Positions 1-11,500 of a DNA stretch of 64,000 bases are shown piece by piece; the first letter of the stretch is position 1; each line of letters opens with the position of its first letter. Source of the stretch: Tridacna crocea. Taxonomy: Eukaryota > Mollusca > Bivalvia > Cardiida > Cardiidae. Under the pieces are notes generated by a model. It saw only the letters and a program-made list of their open reading frames with translations, had not been told where the DNA came from and did not search any database. The stretch is taken from the NCBI GenBank assembly GCA_943736015.1, contig OX031062.1:30415462-30479461 (forward strand). Reading direction: 5' to 3'. Position numbers and translations under genes: made by a program.

Positions 1-866
1 CCACTGACAGTACTTTAACTATTGCGTTTGGGGAAAAAAATACTCACTTTTTTAACCCTTTACCAAACAATCCCTGGTTTTAACGACCCTGAGACAGAAG
101 CCTTTTGAAAACATTGTGGGAAAAGGAGACAGTGCTGGTAAACAGCTTTGTCTCATTTTCCCACAATGTTTTCTGCCCCGCTGGAAATAAATTTCAATTT
201 TTAAGTTGCATGGTTTATTTTGCTGCCTGCAAGTTCTTTCAACTTGGAACAGACCTAAATTTTGTTGTTTGGGAAAGGGTTAAAGGGGGGATAGGGTTTA
301 GAGTACCGGAAATTGTGTCTGCCATATTACAAAGCCATCTTTTTTTCATTTTCGGCGGCCCTTCGATTCAGTTACTTTTTTTCTCAAAATTCTAAAGATA
401 TCACAGATTGTGCGGATAGTTGTAACCATTGAGGGTAAGTGATCCGGCTAATTTTTCCCCCTACTTTGGGGCCGGGATCTTTTTTTTTTCCAAGTTCCTC
501 CTCCTCCTCTCCAATGAAACTCAAATGTTTCTTCCACAACACTCCTGTACGTATCACTCCATTGGCTGATAGTCCTACCTAAGATCCCTTCACACCAAAC
601 ATTACAATACTTGGGAATGGTTTAAAACATAAGACCCCTTAGGCCTAAGATAGGGCTAAAATGAATAGTAACAAGATTTCACTATATAACTCTTGGCAAT
701 AATTTCGACCCTAGGGCTATGATTTATATGCTCTTGATGAAGGCCAACGACCGTCGCGCGAATACCGAACCTTATCGGCACGACCGTCGTGCCGATAGAC
801 ATTCCTTATCGGCACGACCGTCGTGTGAATACCGGACCTTACCGTTGTGCCGATAGACACTTCCAA
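1..866 (-). mobile_element. Partial copy of a ~1 kb dispersed element with CACGAC sub-repeats
   Basis: This stretch is the inverted counterpart of 8191-9204: the two match almost end to end, with a TTAA MITE at the same internal position. The right end holds repeated palindromic units of the type CACGACCGTCGTGCC. The other end lies beyond the window start. No coding capacity was seen. It is a non-autonomous element of unknown superfamily. Confidence 0.6.
52..283 (+). mobile_element. TTAA MITE (piggyBac-like), + orientation
   Basis: TTAACCCTTTACC on the left and GGGAAAGGGTTAA on the right bound a central inverted repeat. The copy sits inside the 1-866 element and is shared with its second copy, so it inserted before that element multiplied. 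Confidence 0.8.
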
Positions 867-1013
867 AAAAAAAGAAAAGGATCCGTCAAAAAACATGGCT
901 TTTATGGGAGACTCATTTTCCTTTTATGGTATAAAGTAAAATCTTTGAAAAATTTCTTCTCTCAAGCTATTTGTTGGATTTCATTGTTGTATTGCAGGTT
1001 AGTTCCTATGGTG

Positions 1014-1201
1014 GTAAGTCTTTACCATACAATCCTGACTTTTAACGTCCCTAAAGAAGAAGTCTTTAGAAAACACTCTTGGAAAAGGAGAAAATGCTGG
1101 TAATCAGAGAGAAATCATCATTTCATCAATGTTTAATTTGTTGTCTGCAAATGCTGTCAGTTTGGTCACGTCCCAAATTTTGTCGTTTGGTAAAGAGTTA
1201 A
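1014..1201 (+). mobile_element. TTAA MITE, degenerate, right hairpin arm lost
   Basis: The left end reads GGTAAGTCTTTACC instead of TTAACTCTTTACC, and the right end is GGTAAAGAGTTAA. The hairpin breaks off after GCTGGTAATCAG. Confidence 0.65.
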
Positions 1202-2091
1202 AGATGGTTGCTTTACATAATCTATAATCCTTTTCATATAAAACAAGAGAACCCCTGCACTTTTATTGGTTTTGGTAAAGGTTTGTTGACCTACTGGTGA
1301 CCTAGTACAAAGAGGGACAGGGCTTTACTGATGTGATAAGGCATTTTGTTATCCAATCAAACTGATCCTGCAACTTCAATAAAACAATTGCCACAATACA
1401 TATTTTTTTCTGTATTTTGATGTTTCCCCACCCAACTTTGAATGGTTTGTAACAAGACCCTCTTTAACTATAACCAGAAGACAAAATTTTATAACTGGTC
1501 ATAAATGAAAGATGTTGCAGAAAACATAATAAATCTTCAAATTAGTAAAACTTTTATCAAAAAGGGTAGATAATAATTATTATTGTGTAAAACTAAGAAA
1601 ATGTAGGTTACTATTATTTTCTTCTTTTCTCACAATTTTTTTCATAGCTTTGTTTCTTTAATGACCTACAATGCAGGAATGAATGGTAATTGTTAAAAAC
1701 TTCTCTTCACCGTTCCAGAAAAATCCGGCCTGTGGAGCGATACAGGCGCTCAAGCGCCTCTAGTTTATATCGTGACATTACTTTGCCAAAAATGGGCATC
1801 ATTAAAAAAAAAGGGGGGGGGGGGAATAAAATAAATCGAACTGTAATTAGGCTGTGTAAAAGGTTAGATGTAAAACCAAATTTGTCACACTTAATAGTAA
1901 TATAGCTGACGAAAGAGTTGCCTCTGAAAAAGTAAACTGACCGTTCGATCAATACTATAGCAAAACAAATGATTGCCAAGTGCAGGGAAAACGTAAATGA
2001 TAATTACTGCAACTAAAAATTGAATTGTCTGTACTTTTTCTCTGTCATATTTTCTGTTCTTCCCATGTGGAATGGCATTTGATTTTTAGAT
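1202..2091. other. Intergenic, no gene recognised
   Basis: AT-rich sequence with short non-conserved open frames and a G-run at 1812-1823. At 1733-1765 GGAGCGATACAGG followed by CTCTAGTTTA resembles the end of the tandem-repeat element at 12434-14068 and may be a remnant of it. Confidence 0.4.
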
Positions 2092-2310
2092 ATAACTCTT
2101 TACAAAACAACCAAATTATGGACTAAACCAAACTAAAAGCATTTATGGGCGTACATACACGACTAACTACATTTGGTCAAATGATAATTTTCTTTCTCTG
2201 ATATTATAGGAATATTGTGGGAAAAAGAAGCAAAGGCTGTTTACCAGTATTTTCTCATTGTCCAGCAATGTTTTCAAAAACTTCTTTCATAGTTATTAAA
2301 GCTTGGGATC
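2092..2310 (-). mobile_element. TTAA MITE, old and degenerate, - orientation
   Basis: TAACTCTTTACAAAACAACC is followed by a recognisable TTGTGGGAAAAAG / CAATGTTTTCAAAA hairpin remnant and a decayed terminal part. Confidence 0.5.
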
Positions 2311-2400
2311 GCAGTACTTGTTCCTTTAGAATGAACATATTTTTTAACGCAATTTTTGTTTTATAAGATTTAATAAGTATATTTCATAGCTATATTTTTT

Positions 2401-2630
2401 GGCATTATACCGTAAAACGCCCCGCCATAAATCGCGAAAACCCATGAAAATCAAAATTATGTGTCAAAAAATTGCAGCTGGTTTATGGATTCATTTCGTT
2501 TACATCAAATACAATATATTTCAACGGAATGAAGCTGAAAATTTCATTAAATTTCTTATCTTAACTCAAAAAACAATGTCACATATAAGCATTGACTGTA
2601 CAGTATAGGGGCGTTTTATGGTATTATGCC
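2401..2630. mobile_element. 230-bp TIR element (hAT-like MITE)
   Basis: Terminal inverted repeats of about 23 bp (GGCATTATACCGTAAAACG on the left, its near-complement ending ATTATGCC on the right) are flanked by an apparent 8-bp duplication, TATTTTTT. The duplication is low-complexity, so the hAT assignment is only a suggestion. Confidence 0.6.
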
Positions 2631-2699
2631 TATTTTTTTGTATATATAATATCTTCCAATCAATTGTGTTATCCTTTATTTTACCTTTATCTTCTTTAG

Positions 2700-2818
2700 T
2701 TCAATAGATCAACTGGACTACTCATTTGTAATACAATTGCATTACAAGAAAAAGTTGATGCAAAGCATCAAAGTCGCCGCAAAAAAATTTGTTTATTGCT
2801 TCAAGAAAGCCAGGACAA
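2700..2818 (+). CDS. Candidate internal exon of an unidentified gene
   Basis: A pyrimidine-rich tract ending CTTCTTTAG precedes 119 nt open in one frame, followed by a consensus donor GTAAGT. The translation is basic and polar (it includes LQEKVDAKHQSRRKKIC) and I do not recognise it. It lies 2.5 kb upstream of the PRAF2 start on the same strand. It could be the tail of an upstream gene, a 5' exon, or chance. No matching neighbour exon was identified. Confidence 0.3.
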
Positions 2819-2944
2819 GTAAGTGAATGTCAGTTTTCATCAGCAGATTTTTTAACACTGTGACATTATGAAATTATGTGAATAGTAACCTATATCAAAA
2901 CTTGCCTTCTGTTACAGTATCTAATACCCTAGCACAGCGCTCTC

Positions 2945-3177
2945 TTAGCTCTTTTCCAAACGACAAATATCAGACTCTTCCAAATTCAAAGAGTTGGCAG
3001 ATGACAATTTAAAAAGCTGCAAAAATGGTGGAAAATTCGCTAGTAGTGGGGAAAAAGTATTTAATAAAGAAGAAATTGCTTATAAGGAGCAATTTCTCCT
3101 TATCCAACATGTTTTGACAAAAGAATTTGATAGCACACATGTGATATCCCGTGTTTGTTTGGGAAAGTGGTGAAAGC
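2945..3177 (-). mobile_element. TTAA MITE sub-family B, degenerate
   Basis: It shares AAACGACAAAT...GACTCTTCCAAATTCAAAGAG and an AGAAATTGCTTATAAGGAGC centre with the sub-family B copies at 23897 and 48109. The TTAA ends are eroded. Confidence 0.55.
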
Positions 3178-3629
3178 AGGGCTAAGTTACTAAAATGTTG
3201 CTGTCCTAGGAAAGTATGATTCAAGAGGACGTAAGTTTGCAAGGCATGCTTTCAATTTAAACAAGTCTAAGACTATATAGTGTTTGGTGAACAGTGTTCA
3301 TAAAGAATCATGGTTTTGCATCGCGCTTTATCATTATGAACAACACAGCGAAAAAGTGGCCTCTCTCCAGATTTTTTCCACAAATTAAATTTATGCAGAG
3401 CTCGTTGAGAAATAAACAAAGGAGTTCTAAACTATCTTTGTTGTAAAAACTAAACTTAGAAATAAATAACCAATAATGGTCAGATACAATCATAACCGTC
3501 ATACCCGTTCTTCGGCGGAATTTAGCACAATTTCAGCAATGCACAATTTTAGCAGTGGTCATTCAACAAAAAACACACAAATAGTAGGAAAAACTATCTA
3601 CAAAATAATCAAAATGATTATTAAACCTG

Positions 3630-3757
3630 TGTACGAAGTTTGTACGAAACGACCAACTGGGTACGAAATGACCAAAATTGAAAGTATAAGTAGGTACGAA
3701 ATGACCTAAATCGTACGAAATGACCTAGGTACGAAATTAACAAGGTACGAAATGACT
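3630..3757. repeat. Minisatellite, unit about GTACGAAATGACC
   Basis: About eight imperfect units of GTACGAAATGACC(A/T) lie in a row, separated by short spacers. The repeats are too irregular to be a recent expansion. No coding or known regulatory role was identified. Confidence 0.75.
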
Positions 3758-4063
3758 GGAAACCTGTACAGCCTTGCCCAATGGAAACAAGGCATTTATG
3801 TGGACGAGTCCATTTCTCACGAATAGCGACAATAAAAGAAATAATTAGGCGGTTTTTTGATGTTGTAAGTATTAATAGAACAAAAATAGTATCGTATTGC
3901 AATTTCGTAGTTTAAGAATGAATTAAAAAGCCAGTTTAAGGCGAAGTAACGTTAGAAAGATTCCTTGTTAACCGAACACCCCTATAAAAACGAAATTCCC
4001 ACTATCCATGTCCTAACTCGAAAAACTATTAAAAATATAGTCGCGCGCTTCTGCGCGGCGACT

Positions 4064-4521
4064 AATCACGGCGGGGAATCACGTGACACAACAACAACAA
4101 AAATGACCCGACATTTGAAAAAATTCCCCAACTTGAGGTAAGAAAATCTTCAATAATTCCGTTAATACATGACCGATTGGAATTTGGTTTGAAGCAGAGA
4201 AGGCGGAAGGACTCCAGAGATTTGCTTGATGTGTTAGATTTTTTAAACAACACCCGATAAAAAAGTTATTGACGAGCAAACAATTTTTTTACCCTGGATA
4301 ATTTGTTTGCTCGTCAATAACTTTTTTATCAGGTGTTGTTTAAAAAATCTAACACATCAAGCAAATCCCCGGAGTCCTTCCGCCTTCTCTGCTTCAAACC
4401 AAATTCCAATCGGTCATGTATTAACGGAATTATTGAAGATTTTCTTACCTGAAGTGGGGGAATTTCTTCAAATGTCGGTAATTCTTTTTGTTGTTGTGTC
4501 ACGTGATTCCCCGCCGTGATT
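4064..4521. repeat. 458-bp near-perfect palindrome (foldback element)
   Basis: Arms of about 220 bp run outward from a ~20-bp centre near 4285-4303. The outer ends read AATCACGGCGGGGAATCACG and its complement, and both contain CACGTGA. Only a few mismatches separate the arms, so it is either young or kept alike. It lies 0.8 kb upstream of the PRAF2 start codon. It is probably a foldback or MITE dimer of unknown family. Confidence 0.8.
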
Positions 4522-5332
4522 ATGGCCTATCGAATTCCGTGAATTCTGAAAGATTTCTTGAAACAAATGGCAACTGCGAAATTATTTTTTCGCCGTGCCT
4601 TTACCCATTTTGCTGCATCTTTGCAGCAACTTTTGTACTTGTTGTTCTATAGTTTTGACCCCAAATGCGAAAGTGACGGGTCATGGAGCAAGCGGCTGTT
4701 TTTAGCGGAGAAAACAAGGGTAGGGTCAGGGCACGAAAGATTGCGGAAAAACGGCATGGTAATGTGCTATTTTGGATTTCATCCCCAGATTATGTGTTGT
4801 TTGGAGTTTCAATTCAGCTTGGCATTTTCAGGCTAGCTTCCTGGGTTTGGATTTTGTGAATTTTGGAATATAGGCTAAAATGGCAATTTTTTTCAGTTTT
4901 TTTCCGACCATGTCACTTGCTTATATTGATCATTGATATCAATATTTCACAAGTTGAACATGATTTATTGATAAAATCTAAAGAATTAGGATTGTGCTGT
5001 TGCATTTAAGTGCTCCTTATAATTTCAGGCTGACTAAATAGACCTTTGTTTGAGGGAGTTCAGGTCGGCATACGGCGGACCGAGACGAGTTTAGCCGACA
5101 ACCGTGTACTGCTACCTCAATATACGGGATGTTTCTATCACGTATAACGAGAAAAGTGAACGGTCTTAAATAAAACTTAAATACCACAATATCTCGAAAA
5201 AGAGATTAGAAAAAATATGTATTACTGACTAAATACTTTTTAAACAAGTTTATCGTGTTTTAACGGCCCAATTTGTGATATTGACGTATTTTATTCATTT
5301 GCATTGATATAAACGGCCTTATTTATGACAAC
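4522..5332 (+). promoter_or_regulatory. Upstream flank / probable 5' region of PRAF2
   Basis: This is non-repetitive sequence immediately before the PRAF2 start codon. No TATA box or initiator can be assigned with confidence. A short GC-richer stretch at 5060-5110 stands out from the AT-rich surroundings. Transcription start and 5'UTR extent are unknown. Confidence 0.3.
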
Positions 5333-5511
5333 ATGGCTGATGTTCAGCTTGCTCCACTCCGGGCCCTTGGTGACTTTTTATTGGAATCAGCTCGATTTCA
5401 GATTCCAAACATCAAAGATCCAGAAAAATGGGCGAATCGTGTGCTAAATAACCTGTTGTACTACCAAACGAATTATTTTCTGACTGCACTTCTTGTTTTT
5501 CTTTTGATTGG
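5333..5511 (+). CDS. PRAF2: PRAF2 exon 1
   Basis: The first ATG of the open frame gives MADVQLAPLRAL, aligning with the start of vertebrate PRAF2. The donor is GATTGG|GTGAGC. The exon ends two bases into codon 60, and reading on gives an immediate stop, which confirms the splice. Confidence 0.93.
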
Positions 5512-8500
5512 GTGAGCCAAATCACGAATTTAGCCATTTTTTGATATTGAACCATTGGCATTGCATTAACCAAGCGACAAATTTATAGACTTGCCCAAAT
5601 TGAGAGCATTTGCAGACGATAAAACCAATGTGACTGAAAAATCGAAATTTGATTTGGGAAGGGCATAGGGCTCCGTACCGGTACTCGATATATATCGAAA
5701 ACCGGTATTTTACGTTCGATAGATATATCGGATCGAACGTTTCTGTATCGAACAAAATATCGATCATCAAAAGAAAATAAAAGTAAAGCATATAAATACC
5801 CAATTTAGTTGTTTTTAACGGCGAAATTCATTACGAGTTTTACTTTAGGTAATCTCTAAAGTCGAGTAGTCGTAGAGGTAGGTGTGGCTACCTGGGAAAC
5901 TTACAACCAATCGAAATGCGTCATTCTTTATTACTCGCCCTGTACCCGTTACACAATGGATGACAATTAGCTAATACCCCTATTCTCGTTCCCCCGTCAT
6001 GTTGTTTGAAATCTGCAAATTATGCATCAATCAGCAGATTGCAGACAAATTTACGCTGATAATTGGTCAATATAGTTGATTAAAGAAAGGTAATGAACAT
6101 CTTGTGATGTGATCGAGAGGTAGCGATGGAAATAATTGAAGCTGTGACCTTTCAACCTTCTTAAGATTTTATTTGGTCGATCTTTTAATATTGCCGAAAA
6201 ATGTGGCTCGAAAATCAAATCTCTTCTTCCATCAGATTATCTGAAATCAATGTTCCGACTCGCGTAAATTATTGTGTAAATCATTTTATAGACTTGAAAT
6301 TTGCATAACAAATGTTAATCACACGCGAGACATCACGTAAGAAAAAACATGGACAAAAAAAGGCCATTATCTGTTTATCGTGAGTAAAATAACAGGTTTT
6401 GATGCTACATGTAGTTCTAATCCTTATTGAGAAATCTGTCGAATCATGCGAACATACCTATCCAGAAATTAACACGCATGAAAAATTGTTCGGTGAAAAA
6501 GAAAACACGGAAACCCATGACACAACAAAATGTCTCCTTGACTTTGTCCGATCAGAGTCCTCTTAGACTGTCTTTTCAGCTTTTTAATGAGTAGTAAATG
6601 TAGATCTAGTTAGAATTCATATTAATTTAGGCCTACATAATTATGAAATTTCAATACAATCAAGAAGTGTTAAATTTGCGGTATTTTGTTTTTCAGGTAT
6701 GAAAAAAGAACAAACACAATTTTCGCATTTTTTTCTTTCTTTTATTGAAAATTGAAATATCATATGATATATCGAATATCGATCATTTTGTATCGATACA
6801 AATATCGTATCGATCAAACTGACCGATACGGAGCCCTAGGGAAGGAGGAGAAAATGCTGGGCTATACCTACCTTCAGTCTGAAGGTGTCTGCTCCGATGC
6901 TATTTTTGTGACTGGTCTTCGCAGACCCCTTCATATCAGCCATTCATTAGACCCTTCTGGAAAAAATATGATTTTACCCGCATCTTTTCGAACAGCTCAG
7001 TGCGACAAAATTTCCAATGACAACTTATAAAATGGGCATGGATCGTTAGATAAATGATTAATCTTTACAAAAAAACTGGTGTTAGTTAATATCCAACTCT
7101 TACCTTTGTGCAAATCTGTACTTTTCAACGTAAATAACCGTTGACCTACCTCACCAGAAATCAAAACATGGTGATCTTTTCAATGCCCATGTCTCGGCAG
7201 AAATCGCAGTATCTCTGACACGCTACAGGACGGTTTAGTTGCGAATTTTGCTGTAAACAAACGCACCTTGATCGAACTTGGCTGTATAGGGTTAGGGAAC
7301 CAGACTGTACAAAATTCAAATTCCGTTGAGTGCGCATGCCTGACTAACGGAAGTCGCTGTGTTAGTTGTTTACAAATTACGCTGGATTTATTTACGTTGG
7401 GAAAAAAGGTAAATTCCCATTGTTTTTACAGGTATTTTGCAGCATATTTTGTGTGCTCTTAAAGATTAATCATTTATCTAACGATCCATCCCCATTTTAT
7501 TAGTTGTCATTGGAAATTTTGTCGCATTGAGCTGTTTGAAAAGATGCGGGTAAAATCGTATTTTTTCCAGAAGGGTCTAATGAATGGCTGATATGAAGGG
7601 GTCTGCGAAGACCAGTCACAAAAATAGCATCGGAGCAGACACCTTCAGACTGAAGGTAAGTCTGAAGGTGTCTGCTCCGATGCTATTTTTTGTGAGTGGT
7701 CTTCGCATTCACCTTCAGACCAACATTCATTAAAAGTATCGGGAACAAATACGATTTTACCCACATCTTTTCAAACTGCTCTATGCGACAGAATTTCCAT
7801 TGACAACTAATAAAATGGGCATGGATCGATAGATAAAAGATTAATCTTTACAGAAAGACTGATGTTTGTTAATATCCAAATCTTACCTTTGTGCAAACAT
7901 GTACTTTTCAACATAAATATTGGCTGACCTACATCACCAGAAATCAAAACATGGTGATATCATCAATGCGCATGTTTCGGCGAAAATCGCAGTATCTCTG
8001 AGAGGCAACAGGACGGTTTAGTTGCGAATTTCACTTATGACAGAGGAACCGTGAGCGAAAATGTTTGTTTGGGTTAGGGAACCAGACTGTTCAAAATTCA
8101 AATTCTGTTGAGTGCGCATGCCTGTTTAACGGAAGTCACTGTGTTAGTTGTTTACAAATTACACTGGATTTATTTACGTTGGGAAAAAGGAAGTGTCTGC
8201 CGATAAGGTCCCTTATTCGCACGACTGTTGTGCCAATAAGAAATGTCTATCGGCATGACGGTCGTGCCGATAAGGTCCGGTATTCGCATGACGGTCGTTG
8301 GCCTTCATCAAGAGCGTGTAAATCATAGCCCTAGGGTCGAAATTATTGCCTAGGGTTTATATAGTGAAATCTTCTTGTTACTATTCATTTTAGCCTTATC
8401 TTAGGCCTAAGGGGTCTTATGTTTTAAACCATTCCCAAGTATTGTAATGTTTGGTGTGAAGGGATCTTACATTGTACGTAGGCCTATCAGCCAGTGGAGC

Positions 8501-11500
8501 GATATGTACAGGAGTGTTATGGAACAAATCCAGTAAAGAAAGAAACATTTGAGTTTCATTGGAGAGGAGGAGGAGGAGGAACTTGGAAAAAAAAAAGATC
8601 CCGGCCCTAGTCAAAGAAGGGGGAAAATTAGCCGGATCACCTACCCTCAATAGTCACAACAATCCGCACAATCGGTGATATCTTTAGAATTTTGAGAAAA
8701 AAAGTAACTGGATCGAAGGGCCGCCGAAAATAAATAAAAGACGGCTTTGTAATATGGCAAACAAAATTTCCGGTACCTAAACCCTATCCCCCCTTTAACC
8801 CTTTCCCATACAACAAAATTTAAGTCTGGTCCAAGTTGAAAGAACTTGTAGGCAGCAAAATAAACGCAACTCAAAAATTGAAATTCGTTTCCAGCGGGGC
8901 AGAAAACATTGTGGGAAAAGGAGAAAACGCTATTTACCAGCATTGTCTCCTTTTCCCACAATGTTTTCAAAAGGCTTCTGTCTCAGAGTCGTTAAAACCA
9001 GGGATTGTTTGGTAAAGGGTTAAAAAAAGTGAATATTTTTTTCCCAAACGCAATAGTTAAAGTACTGTCAGTAGGCCATTTTCTGTCGTGTGGATAGTGG
9101 TGCTTAACAGCACAACTGTCGTGCGAATAAGAATGGTTATCGGCACGACCGTCGTGCCGATAACCTCCATTATAGGCACGACCGTCGTGCGGATAGCCTC
9201 GGCCTGGGAAAAAAGGTAAATTTCTATTGATTTAATTGGTATTTCGTAGCACAGTTTGTGTGATGGTAAAGATTAATCATTTATCTAACGATCCATGCCC
9301 ATTGTATAAGCTGTCATTGGAAATTTTGTCGCATAGAGCCGTTCGAAAAGATGCGGGTAAAATCATATTTATTCCAGACCGGTTTAATGAATGGCTGATA
9401 TGAAGGTGTATGCGAAGAACAGTAACAAAAATAGCATCGGAGCAGACACCTTCAGACTGAAGGTAGGCTATACCAGCAGTTGCTCCTTTTCCCTCAATGT
9501 GTTCTAAAGGCATTTACCTCATGCCATGGGATTGTCAAAAGTTGTGTTAGGTAGAGAGATAGCTGTTAACCTTTAAAAGTTCTTAGAGAAAATAGAGTGT
9601 CAAATAACCCTAAAGAAAGCTTTAATCTGGTGATAAGACCAAAAGGAGTTTTAAGGCTTGTCAATCCCGAAAACTCCCTTGGTGGAATGTGCTTGGTTTT
9701 TTCTTTAAAAGAAAAAGCCTAAAGCATAAAATATGCAGGATGAATGTTGAAATAGTGAATACCACCCAGTTGCTTGTTCAACATTTCAGAATTCATTATG
9801 TATATTTCTTGCAGTATTCCCCAGATTATTCCCTAGGCAAATTATTTTTTAGCAACAGCCAACAGAGTACCAATTGCCTGTTTTAACAATCAGAACTGCT
9901 GATGAACAGTTTTCTTTAGCAAGTACTGAATTACTTAAGTTAGATTGAAATAATGACCCCATTACCACACAATCCCTACTTTTGACATCCCTAAAAAATA
10001 AGCCTTTTCTCCTTTTCCTACAATGTTTTCTATCCGTCACAAAACAAATTTCAAATTTTCAGTCGCTTTTATTTTGTCGTCTGCAAATGCTCTCAATTTG
10101 GACAAGCCTAAAATACTGTCTTTTGGTAATGAGTTAAGTGTTTACTAAACCACTACTTATTTGATATTTCCAATTTGAAATGTTTTGTAGATGTCAAGTC
10201 CAGTATACATCACTCAGGCATTGGAATTTGACTTTTAACCCTTTTCAAAACAACAAAATTTATACTGGTCCAAATTGAAAGCACTTGCAGACAACAAAAT
10301 AAATATAACTGGAATATTGAAATTTGTTTCCAGCAGGGTAGAAAACTTTGGAGGTAAAGGAGAAAATGCTGGTTACCAGCATTTTCAACCTTCCCCACAA
10401 TGTTTTCTAAAGGCTTCTACCTCAGCGTCATGAAAACAAGGGTTGTGTGGTAAAGGGTTAAAACATTATTGGAGAAGGAGAAAATCTTGTGTTCCAGCAT
10501 TTTCTCCTTTTGCCATAGTGTTCTAACAAGAATTTTTTCTCAAGAGTTGTTAAAACTGAGGATTGTTTGATAAAAAATTTACAAGATATCAATATACATG
10601 TATGTATTTTCAGCATCATCCATCCGGTTGCCATGGTGTGTGGTTTTCTGGCAATATCTGTAGCATTTGGGGGGTTTGTTTATTGCACAAGTTCCAGGTG
10701 GAAAGCCAGAAGGTTCAAAAGGGATCATCCAATTATAAGTGTGATTATAATCCTGCTTGTTGGATATGTGTTGGTTTACATGATGGGAGCTGTGATTGTC
10801 TTCATGTTTGGAATAGCCTTTCCATTACTCTGTAAGAATTCTTTTCTTTATATTATTTGTATGAAACTATACTTTATACCAAAGATTAACCCATTGCCAA
10901 ATGACAAAATTTTAGACCGTTCCAAATTGAAAGCATTTGCAGATAACAAAATAAAAGTGACTGAAAATTTAAAATTTGTTTTGTGAAGGGTAGAAAACAT
11001 TGTTGGAAAAGGAGAAAATGCTGGTTACCAGCATTTTCTCCTTTTCCCACAATGTTTTCTAAAGGCTTCTTTCTCAGGGGCGTCAAAAGTAGGGATTGTG
11101 TGGTAATGGGTTAAATCTTTACCAAATGACAAAGTTTAGGCTTCTGTAGATTGAAAGCATAAATTTCCAGACAAAAAAAATATGATTCAAAACCTGAAAT
11201 TTGCTCTTGGAAAGGTAGAAAATGGCAGCCCCGAGTGTTTTCGCCTTTACTCACAATTTTCATCACCTCTAGACTACTATACATGATTGATTGGTGTAAT
11301 GGTAAATGAATGTAGATACAAGAACTAGTCAGACAGGAATTTTCTTATGTTGAGAAACACTTTCAATGTATTTTCCATTCCTATTACATTGGCTAACTTG
11401 GCATCTCCAGGAATGAGGCTCTGTCATGTCTTCCTTGAGATTGACCATCCTGAATCACTAAGTGGTAGAGCGTAGGACTTGCAAACCTCAAGCCTCGGGC

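Larger units (their letters stand above)
6869..9465. mobile_element. Foldback (long-TIR) element, tandem dimer
   Basis: The outer ends are TACCTTCAGTCTGAAGG and CTTCAGACTGAAGGTA, with a 9-bp duplication GGCTATACC at 6860-6868 and 9466-9474. Two units in the same orientation abut near 7664. Each has TIRs of ~200 bp and shares the interior around CAAAACATGGTGAT and TTAGGGAACCAGACTGT. The second unit carries the 1 kb insertion at 8191-9204. Long TIRs with a 9-bp duplication resemble Mutator-like foldbacks, but the family is not proven. Confidence 0.7.
5566..9558 (-). mobile_element. TTAA MITE split by 3.9 kb of later insertions
   Basis: The left half (5566-5663) runs to GATTTGGGAAGGG. A short middle piece (6847-6868) holds GGAGAAAATGCTGG. 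The right half (9466-9558) resumes with CCAGCAGTTGCTCC and the terminal part. A hAT-like element and a foldback dimer separate the pieces, making this the oldest layer of the intron-1 nest. Confidence 0.7.

Noticed and set aside
10563-10835. Alternative 90-codon frame overlapping PRAF2 exon 2
   Set aside because: Out-of-frame shadow; the PRAF2 frame is supported by homology and splice phases.
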